The notes under the pieces are model-generated. The model made no database searches and was not told where the DNA came from. It saw only the letters and a program-made list of their open reading frames with translations. The translations under genes were made by a program, and so were the position numbers. Positions 23,521-34,301 of a stretch of 64,000 nt of DNA are shown here, piece after piece (position 1 is the stretch's first letter; the number at the start of each line of letters is the position of its first letter). The DNA comes from Sorghum bicolor (Eukaryota; Streptophyta; Magnoliopsida; Poales; Poaceae): the NCBI RefSeq assembly GCF_000003195.3, contig NC_012878.2, forward strand, positions 13,075,104 through 13,139,103. Reading direction: 5' to 3'.

Positions 23521-24247
23521 TGTTGGTGCAAAAGCTGATCTGCAAACACAAAGGGCTAATACCCGATTCAAACGTTAAGGCGTGCCAGCCGATTTGACCT
23601 TACAATCGACAAAGGTGGTAACTCGACCACTTTGGTCCCGACAACAGCGATACGCCCCGATGCCACGGCCAAGAGGTGATCACGCGGATCTTGAGAACAC
23701 GTCGAGTTTGACTCGATGAATTCCTAAGAACTCGTAGTAAAAAAAAATATGACAAAGTCATCGAAAAAGTAGATGCTAGAATATGAGTAAAACCTTGTGT
23801 TTGATTGATTGATTGATTTTTCTTTACATTGCCCTAGGGTCTACATTTATACCCTATCCAAAGAGTTACAACCAGACACGACTAGGACTCAAATTCCAAA
23901 TTAAACGGAAACCGTATACAAAACGAATTCTAATAACTAAGGAAAACATTAAACCACCCTCCGTAGCCGATGAGGACACCACCGTGAATCAATCGGCAAC
24001 CTCTGCGCTTCCCTTTAGAGTCATCGGCAGATTACCCGTTTACAGTTATCGGCAAATACCGGCACTTGTCATCGGCACGAATACGTCACCACTTCTGGAC
24101 TTAGTCATATCCGGTTGTTTCCAATCGACACCATTCCTTCATCGGCAACTCCCCTGTAGACTAGCCACCATCGCCCAATCTGCCGATCTACACTTCATTA
24201 ACTCCAGGTGCGTATCCAAAGATACGTGTCCAAAAATGGTGTCAACA
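23521..24247 (-). repeat. 5' LTR of E2 (727 bp)
   Basis: This is the right-hand copy. For a minus-strand element it is the promoter LTR. It is followed on the minus strand by a primer-binding site and the gag start. Confidence 0.92.
23845..23851 (-). promoter_or_regulatory. TATA box of the E2 5' LTR
   Basis: The minus strand reads GGGTATAAATGTAGACC, a clean TATA box in the middle of the LTR. It is conserved in the other LTR at 12311-12317. Confidence 0.6.
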
Positions 24248-24252
24248 CAGTG

Positions 24253-24663
24253 TTTCCACACTATGACCCCAGGCAGATGATGAGGACACACATGGACCTC
24301 AGAGCTCCAGCACCTCCTCTAGCACCACACGGTAGAGCTCCACCAGCTTCACCTAGAGCCACTCGCGGTTCAGGGGCAGTTCCAGAGACAGAGGAGGAGA
24401 AGGACATAGCTATTGGCTCAGTGGCAGATGTAGAGGCTAAGGGGGAGTTTGACTTTGCTTCTGATAGTTCTGATGATGATTATCAGCTCCCCATCCATGA
24501 TCTTCCTCCAAGGCAGCACGACCATGAGGCAGGAGGTTCTTCTACTGCCATAGACCCAACTTTTCTTGCTATACTTGAGGGCATGAGCCGATCAGCAGAG
24601 GGCAGCTGAGGAGCAGGCCAGACGTGATAGAGAGTAGGCTGCTGTTAATGCAGCCATGCAGGC
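24253..24663 (+). pseudogene. Env-position gene of the copia element, second piece
   Basis: After E2 the backbone resumes with VFPHYDPRQMMRTHMD, a Pro/Ala/Arg-rich stretch and an acidic segment (SDSSDDDYQLPIHDLPPRQ). It shows a stop near 24609 and is cut by E3 right after ...atgcaggc. The reading continues at 32961 (ctggcaggatgagc). The disordered acidic composition does not suggest a specific function. Confidence 0.55.
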
Positions 24664-26317
24664 TGTTGGGTATTCTTAACATCATTACCAAAAGTAGACT
24701 AAGTTCTCTAAATCTAGTAACGGTGCCAAAAATGCCAAACCTATCCCTCACACCACTTAAGCCAAGTTGTCATCCCCAGCATGATATAAGAGACACGGTA
24801 TTGAAATATGCAATTGCTCTTCTAAATAAATAATGAATGGGATCTGCAAGCGCACAGATTAATACCGATGCAGCATTTTAACCGGGAAGTATTCCAGGTA
24901 TCGTTATTTATATTTTTACCACTGGGAAGGGATTAGCAATCATCACTATTGATTACAGAATAGAATATGAGATTGAGCATCTATCATTGCATGTATAATT
25001 GAGAACATTATATCTAACTCTTCATATAGGGATAAGTGTCACATAAAAGATATATGAAATAATAATAGTGACAAGGATAACTAATCTGATCTAGCCACAT
25101 AATAAATATGATAAGCACCTCAATTAGATACTCTAGAAAGTAATTAGCATGGTATTAGAACGAACTACAAGAATATTCCCTAAGTTATTCTCAACTATAT
25201 AGTCTAGCATTATCATAGTTAGTGCAAGCATACTTAGCAATCATTGTGAGACAAGACTACGCCCATGCATAGTGACATTAGCAAGGAATATGAGAAACAT
25301 AGCAATCACTCCCCTGTAATAATATTGCTCTGCCAGCCCAATACACGAGAGGGGGACTATATAAGAATCAATGAAGCTGTCACTATCACGAACCACCCCA
25401 CGATCTGGCATATTGGATACAATCGCAGATAAATACGGTATAAGCACCACGCCTACACAATATCTATCATTTACCCATGGATCTGATGGATAAACGCTAT
25501 ACGATCCTAAGCATGTATATAGATCCAATCTAACTAAGCCAAGTACATAACTATGATAAACTAAGAACAATATAATCTTGAATATAAGCAAGTAGAGCAA
25601 AGTCATAAGCAATAGATTGAAGTAGAACAAAGTCATATTCATAATATTGAAGAACAAAGATAATTAGAAAGTAATTAGAAGCACAATTAGAGAATTACCA
25701 AGAATCCTCCTGACAGATCCGGAAACCAATCGAAGATTGACTCCTTCTAGTTCTAATCCTATGTAGCTATGCTAATCTAGATATCTAATTGATGTGGTGG
25801 CTCTAATCTTGATCAGAGGCTTCTTCTCCCTTGAGGAACAATGAATTAGGGTTGAGAGGCTCTCTCCTCCAGGGGCCAGGGGGTCTGGTTTTGTAGTTCC
25901 TTCAAGTGAATATGGGCCATTGGATCAAACCGACATAGATTGTATGGTTTAGATTCATCCTTTAGGTCGGTGGAGATCTCCCACGAAGCAGAGTCCTGAT
26001 TGGACTCAGGGAGGGGGCGGGCACCTAGGGTAGGAGGGCGGGCGCCCTGCCTCTGGCCCCGTTTCGCCTCCGCTTCGGTCTCATGGCTTCTGGAGTCTTC
26101 GAGATGTAAGATAATTGCGCAGCACGTTAATATCTCTATGTAATCCTGACGTGTGGGCCTTTCTTCCATATTTCCTGATAACCCCCTGCAGAAATAGACA
26201 AACACCAAAACTCGTAGAATTCTGTCAGATAAAACCCTGAGTCTAGATGTTGATTTCATTTGGATCCTTTTCTTTATTTATTTGATAATTAAATTTGATA
26301 CTTAAGGACCGTCAACA
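24664..26317 (-). repeat. 3' LTR of E3 (1654 bp)
   Basis: It begins TGTTGGGTATTC and ends GACCGTCAACA on the plus strand. The same 138-residue open frame in both LTRs (25241-25657 and 31879-32295) is a by-product of LTR duplication, not a gene. It contains the block CCGCAAGCGCACAG-like ... GTATTCCAGGTATCGT shared with E4 and E5. Confidence 0.93.
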
Positions 26318-26356
26318 AACTCCCCCAAGCTTACCTCTTGCTCGTCCCTGAGCAAG
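26318..26356 (-). promoter_or_regulatory. Polypurine tract and adjacent hairpin of E3
   Basis: On the minus strand a purine run (AAGCTTGGGGGAGTT) abuts the 3' LTR. Next to it CTTGCTC and GAGCAAG (26337-26356 on plus) form a 7-bp stem with a 6-base loop. Elements E4 and E5 have the same arrangement. Confidence 0.65.
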
Positions 26357-28615
26357 GACAGACTCAGCTATGGATCATAAGTTGTTGCAATATCTTTAAA
26401 AATTGACGGTACACATGCTTTTTAAATAAGATCTCATCTCTGAGTTAGAGTAAACTGTTAAGACTTAAAACTTACTTACTTTACCTTCACCATGGGACTT
26501 GTAACCGTCACTTCTGTCTTGAGTGGTTAAAAGATAGAACAGTCTAGTCAAGTGCCATGTCTCTTATTCTTGATCAGCTATAGCTCTGGGGTTTTTGCAG
26601 ATTTTCAAATAAAACTCAGAGATTCCTTGTATGACTCTCTCATATCTCACTTTTGTGGTATTTCTAGATCCTTACCAAGGCAGTAATGGTATATGCCTTC
26701 TCTCAAGATATGTAGTATTTGTGGTATAAAGCATAGTGACATTGTCTTCTCTCTCACCCTACTCTAATAAGGCTTTAATATCTGGAGCTCATAGGTGGGA
26801 GATAAAGTATACATACTTACAAGACATTTATTGCATAGTCAAACCATGGATCCAAAGAAACAAATCAATAAGCCAAATCAAGATGTGCATGTGTGGCGAA
26901 TGAATGATGTATGGTGATGATGGTGATAACAATGGTGAAAACAATGGTGGTTGAAGTCTAATTCTACTTTTACTCTTTAAGGGGATGCATACCTTCCTTG
27001 CTTTTTAAACTTTATGAGGAGAATGAGATGCTCTTCTTTTTCTTTTCTCTTAGGTGGGTATCTTGTACCCCTAATTCTACTGTCGGACACTTGTCCATTT
27101 TTACCTCTCGTCTCACTTTTTCTTTTCTTTCGAGGTTCCGAGCACTTGCTCCTTTTTATTTCCTCGTATATATTTTTTTTAGAGCACTCATCTCTTGAGA
27201 TAATGTAGCAAGTGGTAGTAACAAGATAACTTGAGCATTTATTTCACAAGGGAAAACAGAAATATTTTTGGCTATTCTCTCCCGGATTAGGAGTACAATA
27301 TTTTTTTGGTGTTTCTGGAGATGGAAATGGATGGATTTATGTGGATGGTACTTCCGGAGTACAAGTAGCATATATGAGTGAACGTGCAAGTGAATCTTGA
27401 TTTTAACCACATGACAAGCTCCTAAGGGTCTACACAGCTTGACCACACTCAATGCTCATAAGCAGTAAATATTAAATGTGTGGCTCAAAGTCTAGCAAGC
27501 ATGTATATATGGCTATGGTAGGAATTTAAACTCTCATCATACAGGAACTCATCATGCAACATTTTAAAGATTTTCAAAGATAAAATTCTCCAGAATTCTA
27601 GCATTTCTAGGAACAGATAAACAGCAGCTCAACCTTCCCATATCGTATCCGTTAACAACTTAGACTTCACATCAAGTTTTCATCCCACAAGTTTAGGTCT
27701 AGAGCAAGCCTTAAATTATAACAGTTATGTCTAAACTTGAGAGAGAACTTAAAATTTGCAAATTAGGCAGAGCAACTATTCATCATATTCATGCTTAAGT
27801 TTTATTATTAAGATACAGATTAGCATAGCCACTTTATTTATTTATTAAACACACTAAGCAAAAGAGATATATATATATAAGCATAAAATCTTTATTTGGT
27901 TTTTCATAGTTTATGTATTTTAATATTCTAATATAATATAAGTATAAAGATAGATAGAAATACTTATCGAGATAAATGGGGGTGCTCTCCCCCAAGCTGA
28001 ATTTTGACGTAATTTCTCTTGATGTAACTAGCAGGTGGCAGAGGTGTATTTGAAAGTCAGCAGCATTCTGACAGCGATTAGAATATCCTCCGTCTGCTAG
28101 TCTTCTTGATTCTTAAATTCTGTGGAGCTCAAATAGACAACAAAGCTTGTGGAACTGATTAAGTGTTAGCATAAATATCTAGCCTTTATCATGTTGAGAC
28201 TCCTTAATAATTATTACTCCCTGTTTTTATATTTTTTTATTTTATAAAGCAGAAAAGAAATATTTATTTTATTTTTATGCCACCACAATGAATGTACTTA
28301 TGGGTTTTATGCCACTCGTATACTCACATGGGGCTTACTGTTTTTCACATTTTCATTTTCTTTTTAGGATAGTACGAATATAATTAACTAAGTAAACTAT
28401 TTGAAATAATTGAAAGGGAAAGGATAACTACCAAGATTACCTCTTGGCAAGGCGTTCGGTGTTTTTAAGTCCTCCGAACGGGACTCTCCATTTTTTCAAT
28501 CGTCCTGAGGTTCGTTGGGTGGCGTAGTCGGTACTTCCGGCGGCGCCTCCTCTTCATGTATAGTTATCTTCATTTTCCACACCTGACTTGGTGCTTCAGT
28601 CTCCTCTGGATAATT
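26318..28615 (-). other. E3 3' region without pol
   Basis: About 2.3 kb of AT-rich sequence between the protease and the 3' LTR. I find no RT, integrase or ORF-1 type coding. Near the LTR are a polypurine tract and a hairpin (26337-26356). Around 27340-27400 is sequence weakly like the block shared by E4 and E5 (tacttccggagtacaagtag). Confidence 0.6.
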
Positions 28616-31141
28616 CTATTTAAACTCTACGTCTTCTGACCTTACAACTTCTCCTTCATAGTATGCCCATCCGTCCTTGATGATCTGCCTCCTCTGGTTG
28701 CGGTTGCGTCGCTTTCTTACCTGCTTAGATTCTTCAACGATATAGTTAGGGTCAGTAAAATAACGGCGTACCTTCTCTGAGGGGAAGTGCATATGGACTT
28801 CTCCGGTTTCAATGTAGATAATTGCTTTAACGGTGCTGAGGAACGGTCTTCCAAGGATGATGGGTGGATCATACTCGTCTTCTCACATGTCAATAACTTG
28901 AAAGTCTGTGTAGACAAAGTGATCGTCTATTTTGACTGGGACATCAGTTACTATTCCTTTAACTTCTCGAAATGTCTGATCTGCCATCTGGAGCTGAATG
29001 TATGTTGGTCTTAGGGGCATGGTTCCGAACAAGAGCCGATAGATGACTGCGGCCATTATGTTGATGCCCGATCCGGTGTCGCAAAACGTCTTGTAGAAGT
29101 TGTATCCATTTATGGAGCAGTAGATGCTTGGCATTCCTGGGTCATCCTTCTTGGTCAAAAGTGGTGACTTAAGTTGGTGATCTTGACCTCCATGAACTAC
29201 AGTGACCATCTTAGCTGACTCGGCCCACACTTGCTTGTTCCTGTTCCTCCTGTTGGTCCTCTTCCTTGATTCACGTCTGGATTGATTTGGAATTTGTGTA
29301 GTCTTGTTCTTGAAGAAAAATGTCTCCTTCCCCCCTTTGACGTAGAAACTGATCTTAGCAGCACTAGCGTAGATGATAGCTCCCGTGGTGTTCAAGAATG
29401 GCCTCCCTAAGATGATAGGTGCTCTCTCATCATTTCCGGTCTCTACCACTACGAAGTCTGCTGGGGCATATAAGGTACCAACTCGGACACAAAGGTTCTT
29501 CAATATTCCTTTTGGAAAAGTTATCGTCTGATCTGCAAACTGCAAACACATGGTTGTTTCTAATAAAGGATATGTAAAGAATTTTTCATAGAGTACCCTG
29601 GGTATAATGTTGACACTGGAGCCAAAGTCACAGAGTGCTTCTGGGACATCCACCATGCCGATGGAGATCGGGATGACGGGGCGTCCTGGATCGCCTCTCT
29701 TGACCGGCAGAAGGTCAGTAGAGAATTCAGTGACGGGGTTACTCCAATTATTACCTGCATCAAACATGTCTATAAGATTTGCAGATTCTAATCCTTCTGG
29801 TTGTGATGGTATACCGGGGTTAGTAGCAGGAACAGTAGGAGCAATTTGATTTAACTGAGATTCAATCATTTTATTAAAGCTAATTTGATTCTTGATGGCA
29901 GTAGAGAAATTATCCATTCTATTATTTATATTTTCTAGCATTTTATCATTAGATGCCAATTTCTTAGATAGATTATCCATTAGCTTTCCTTGATTAGACA
30001 CTAACTCTCTCAAAGGTGGAAAATTATTATTATTGTTGTAAGAATTGTTACCTTGATAATTACCTGAGTAGTTAGGCCTCTGTTGGTTCCAACCTTGATT
30101 TTGTTGAGGACGGTTGTAGTAGTAGTTGTTGTTGATGTAGTTCACATCCTCAAGCATCTCAGGGCAGTGGTTGCCTGAGTGTCCAGTGTCTCCACACTCC
30201 TCACAAGTCATGTGAGAGTCGTAGATGTGCATAACTTCTTTCTTATCTCCAGCTCTATCGTCGAGCTTCTTTATGAGCAGGTCTAGCTTTGCAGACAGCA
30301 TGTCTACATCCTTCAGCTGATGCATACCTCCACCTCTCTTGCGTGTCTGGGTCCTCTCTTCATTCTAGCTTTGATTGGACGCCATCTTCTCCACAAGAGC
30401 TGTGGCTTGTGGTATTGTAAGTGATAAGAATGCTCCTCCAGCTGCAGCATCCATGGTTTCTCGGGCACTGTTGCCGAGCCCATGATAAAACGTCTGCATC
30501 AATAGCCAACTCTCCATTCCATGATGGGGACATTCTAGGATGTAGTCTTGAAAGCGCTCCCATGCTTCTGGAACAGATTCATCATTTTGTTGCTGAAAAC
30601 TTGTAATCTTCCCACGGAGAGCATTGGTCTTGCCCATGGGAAAGAACTTAGCCAGGAAGTTTGTTGAGCAGAGTGCCCACGTAGTATTCTTCTCCTTTGT
30701 AGCGTAGAACCACTGCTTCGCTCTTCCTAACAGTGAGAATGGGAAGAGGCGAAGTAGTATAGCATCTTTGGAAACTCCTAATATGGTGAATGTGTTGCAA
30801 ATCTCCAGGAAGTGTTGTAAATGAGCACTAGCATCTTCGTGTGCCTTCCCACAGAACTGGTTGGATTGCACCATGTTGATAAGTCCAGGCTTGAGCTCAA
30901 AGTTGCCATCGATCTCTGCAGCAGGTCCAGTGTGGATGTTGTCCGTAGTGGGAGCTGAGAACTCGCGGATTGATTTGTTCGCCATGGCTTCGAACTCTGA
31001 AGACAGGTTTCGGTGATCTTCTTGATTGGATGAAGCTTCTTGCTGAAGTGTTGATGATCTCTTCTTGAGCTTGGCTCTCGTCTTCTTGAATAATGCTTCA
31101 GGATTGTCAACAAAATTTCCTGGAAGATGTTTTCTATTCAT
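28616..31141 (-). pseudogene. E3 gag with zinc knuckle and two tandem retropepsin-like domains, two nonsense codons
   Basis: One frame runs from ATG 31141 to TAG 28616, interrupted by TAG at 30365 and TGA at 28883. The first part is the gag domain (FLAKFFPMGKTNALRGKI, CPHHGMESWLLMQTFYHGL). The second (30325-28883) has a CCHC knuckle (CEECGDTGHSGNHC), an Asn-rich linker, and then protease-like domain 1 with LCDFGSSVNIIP (Asp at residue 233 of that ORF, plus-strand 29627-29629) and APIILGRPFLNTTGAI. A basic linker separates it from domain 2 with FCDTGSGINIM (Asp at residue 416, 29078-29080), whose PPIILGRPFLSTVKAI lies after the TGA. Only domain 2 has the canonical DTG. No RT or integrase follows. 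Confidence 0.85.
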
Positions 31142-31275
31142 ACATTCCCCTGCATAAGATAAAATAGAAAAATATCGGGGTAAAACTGTATGAGAGAATA
31201 GATAAGCTCAATCATATTAGTGATGCGAATGATAACTCAAAATCTTTTATTCCATTCCTGATTAGTAATCAACCT

Positions 31276-31293
31276 TCCCCGGCAACGGCGCCA
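31276..31293 (-). other. tRNA-Asp primer-binding site of E3
   Basis: The minus strand reads TGGCGCCGTTGCCGGGGA, the well-known tRNA-Asp complement used by Athila-type elements, eight bases from the LTR. Confidence 0.9.
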
Positions 31294-31301
31294 AAAATGC
31301 T

Positions 31302-32955
31302 TGTTGGGTATTCTTAACATCATTACCAAAAGTAGACTAAGTTCTCTAAATCTAGTAACGGTGCCAAAAATGCCAAACCTATCCCTCACACCACTTAAGC
31401 CAAGTTGTCATCCCCAGCATGATATAAGAGACGCGGTATTGAAATATGCAATTGCTCTTCTAAATAAATAATGAATGGGATCTGCAAGCGCACAGATTAA
31501 TACCGATGCAGCATTTTAACCGGGAAGTATTCCAGGTATCGTTATTTATATTTTTACCACTGGGAAGGGATTAGCAATCATCACTATTGATTACAGAATA
31601 GAATATGAGATTGAGCATCTATCATTGCATGTATAATTGAGAACATAATATCTAACTCTTCATACAGGGATAAGTGTCACATAAAAGATATATGAAATAA
31701 TAATAGTGACAAGGATAACTAATCTGATCTAGCCACATAATAAATATGATAAGCACCTCAATTAGATACTCTAGAAAGTCATTAGTATGGTATTAGAACG
31801 AACTACAAGAATATTCCCTAAGTTATTCTCAACTATATAGTCTAGCATTATCATAGTTAGTGCAAGCATACTTAGCAATCATTGTGAGACAAGACTACGC
31901 CCATGCATAGTGATATTAGCAAGGAATATGAGAAACATAGCAATCACTCCCCTGTAATAATATTGCTCTGCCAGCCCAATACACGAGAGGGGGACTATAT
32001 AAGAATCAATGAAGCTGTCACTATCACGAACCACCCCACGATCTGGCATATTGGGTACAATCGCAGATAAATACGGTATAAGCACCACGCCTACACAATA
32101 TCTATCATTTACCCATGGATCCGATGGATAAACGCTATACGATCCTAAGCATGTATATAGATCCAATCTAACTAAGCCAAGTACATAACTATGATAAACT
32201 AAGAACAATATAATCTTGAATATAAGCAAGTAGAGCAAAGTCATAAGCAATATATTGAAGTAGAACAAAGTCATATTCATAATATTGAAGAACAAAGATA
32301 ATTAGAAAGTAATTAGAAGCACAATTAGAGAATTACCAAGAATCCTCCTGACAGATCCGGAAACCAATCGAAGATTGACTCCTTCTAGTTCTAATCCTAT
32401 GTAGCTATGCTAATCTAGATATCTAATTGATGTGGTGGCTCTAATCTTGATCAGAGGCTTCTTCTCCCTTGAGGAACAATGAATTAGGGTTGAGAGGCTC
32501 TCTCCTCCAGGGGCCAGGAGGTCTGGTTTTGTAGTCCCTTCAAGTGAATATGGACCATTGGATCAAACCGACATAGATTGTATGGTTTAGATTCATCCTT
32601 TAGGTCGGTGGAGATCTCCCACGAAGCAGAGTCCTGATTGGACTCAGGGAGGGGGCGGGCGCCCAGGGCAGGAGGGCGGGCGCCCTGCCTCTGGCCCCGT
32701 TTCGCCTCCGCTTCGGTCTCGTGGCTTCTGGAGTCTTCTAGATGTAAGATAATTGCGGGGCACGTTAATATCTCTATGTAATCCCGACGTGTGGGCCTTT
32801 CTTCCATATTTCCTGATAACCCCCTGCAAAAATAGACAAACACCAAAACTCATGGAATTCTGTCAGATAAAACCCTAAGTCTAGATGTTGATTTCATTTG
32901 GATCTTTTTCTTTATTTATTTGATAATTAAATTTGATACTTAAGGACCGTCAACA
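31302..32955 (-). repeat. 5' LTR of E3 (1654 bp)
   Basis: Right-hand copy of the same length as the left one. It is followed on the minus strand by the tRNA-Asp primer site. A GC-rich patch at about 32645-32695 has repeated GGGCGGGCGCCC words. Confidence 0.93.
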
Positions 32956-32960
32956 CAGGC

Positions 32961-33716
32961 CTGGCAGGATGAGCTTAAGTGACACCTTCTCTCTTTCTAG
33001 GAGCAGCAATTAGCCTTCCAATTAGACAACACTTATGGCAGCTCTTATGGCAGCGATAGGGATTACTTTACCACAAGTGTAGCTTCCAAGCACATCGTCT
33101 GTCAGGCCACCGACTCTAGTGTTATAGCCCAGTGGGCTTCAGAGTCAGTCTCAGCCTCCTCTCCAGCTTCCTGCTCATAGCCAGCCGTTCACTACGCCAC
33201 AGCACCAGGTATCTCAGGGTGCTATCTCTTCTGGCTTTGAGCAGATGCCTCAGTTCACACCTCTGCGCTCAAGGTTCACTCCTCAGTCTACCACCACCTC
33301 TCAGCTAGTGCTGGATTCTTCAACGGGGCAGGATCTGTCGTTTTCTTACAGTGCTCTGACTAGCATGCCTACTCCACCTCCACAGCAGACTCCTACAGCT
33401 TTTACCTTGCTAGTTACCACTACAGAGCGTCTGTCGTCGCCTGTGGCGTTGTCTGAGCTGCTTGCACCGTCCTCCACAGTTCTAGAGACCTTAGCAACAG
33501 CTACTGAGTTTGTGCTAGCCTCTTCCACTAACAGCTACAAAGCCCACAGAGCCGACCCACACTGCTACACCAGCACGTGCACCATCAAAGGGTCAGTCTT
33601 CTTTGTTAGAGTCCACTAGAGATGGCACCAATGATGATCTAGATCAGTTTGAGATAGTGCCACGAGACTCCTCTGTTCCACCTTTGCCTTCGGCTTCTCA
33701 ATTTTTTGGCGCTTGA
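32961..33716 (+). pseudogene. Env-position gene of the copia element, last piece
   Basis: The frame resumes after E3, joining the sequence before 24659. It is Ser/Thr/Pro/Gln-rich (open part 33245-33619), and the gene ends at TGA 33714-33716 after FFGA. The phrase ggcgcttgatgccaaaggg at the end resembles the usual end of this gene in grass Sireviruses. Stops occur early in the piece. Confidence 0.55.
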
Positions 33717-34050
33717 TGCCAAAGGGAGGGAGAGTAGTATGAGTTAGGGTGACCTAGTGAGTGGGCTTTCGATTCTTTTGTGTGCTACATCATGCATCAT
33801 GTTTATTTTTATGCACTTGTGAGATATTTTGCTTGTGGGATACTTTATGCTAGTTGTGAGACATGACTTGTGCTTCTTGATGATTTTTTATATGTCATGT
33901 GTTTGGCTCATATTGCTTTGCTTCCGTGTTTTTACTCCGATATCTTTTGAGCCATATGTTGTTATATCCTGTTGTACACATCTCACATATTTGGATGCAG
34001 AATATTAGACTTGGTTGATATAAGCATGCCTAATCTCTTTTTGATCTTAT
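33717..34050 (+). other. Copia 3' untranslated region, first part
   Basis: T-rich non-coding sequence after the env-like gene. The last 15 bases (34036-34050, tctttttgatcttat) are the left copy of the LINE target-site duplication; the copia sequence continues at 51764. Confidence 0.7.
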
Positions 34051-34301
34051 TTTTTTCGAACCGGAGGTAACCCCCATTTCCATTAACGTGCAACGGAAAT
34101 ACATCAGTGCATACAAGACTGTTGCAGAAAAGCGAGAAAGTTAAGAAAGAACAGAGCGGGGCCTCTCACAACTTCTGAATTAACCTAAGAAAGTTTGCCC
34201 AGAAACCACAAGCTTAACAGGTAGCCAAAAACAACAGCATCATCCTACATACTCCAAAAAAGGTAGCACACACAAAGCTAACTTTCCAGCTCCGAAACAC
34301 C
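34051..34301 (-). other. LINE 3' untranslated region and short A-tail
   Basis: Non-coding stretch from the ORF2 stop to the TSD. The tail is only about six A, shorter than typical. Confidence 0.7.

Larger units (their letters stand above)
11986..24247 (-). mobile_element. E2: Tat-type Ty3/gypsy element with an antisense intron-containing gene
   Basis: Two LTRs (11986-12713 and 23521-24247) enclose gag, protease, RT, two RNase H domains and integrase on the minus strand. A long antisense gene lies between integrase and the 3' LTR. Flanks are tagtg (11981-11985) and cagtg (24248-24252), a 5-bp TSD with one change. By eye the LTRs differ at about 28 of 728 positions, several of them CG to TG/CA changes, so this is the oldest dated insertion here. 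It interrupts the copia env-like gene. Multiple stops in gag show it is no longer functional. Confidence 0.92.
24664..32955 (-). mobile_element. E3: Athila-type gypsy element lacking pol, with gag and two protease domains
   Basis: LTRs of 1654 bp at 24664-26317 and 31302-32955 flank a 4984-bp interior. A perfect 5-bp TSD caggc lies at 24659-24663 and 32956-32960. The primer site is the tRNA-Asp type. The interior has gag and protease coding (28616-31141) and no reverse transcriptase or integrase, so it is a non-autonomous element. By eye the LTRs differ at about 25 positions. It lies inside the copia env-like gene. Confidence 0.93.

Noticed and set aside
25241..25657. 138-residue frame with hydrophobic segments, found again at 31879-32295
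   Set aside because: It lies within the E3 LTR and is duplicated only because the LTR is; there is no start context or similarity to a known protein.
10565..33716. Env-position gene considered as a true viral envelope
   Set aside because: No signal peptide, furin-like site or membrane helix is seen in the pieces; the name is positional only.
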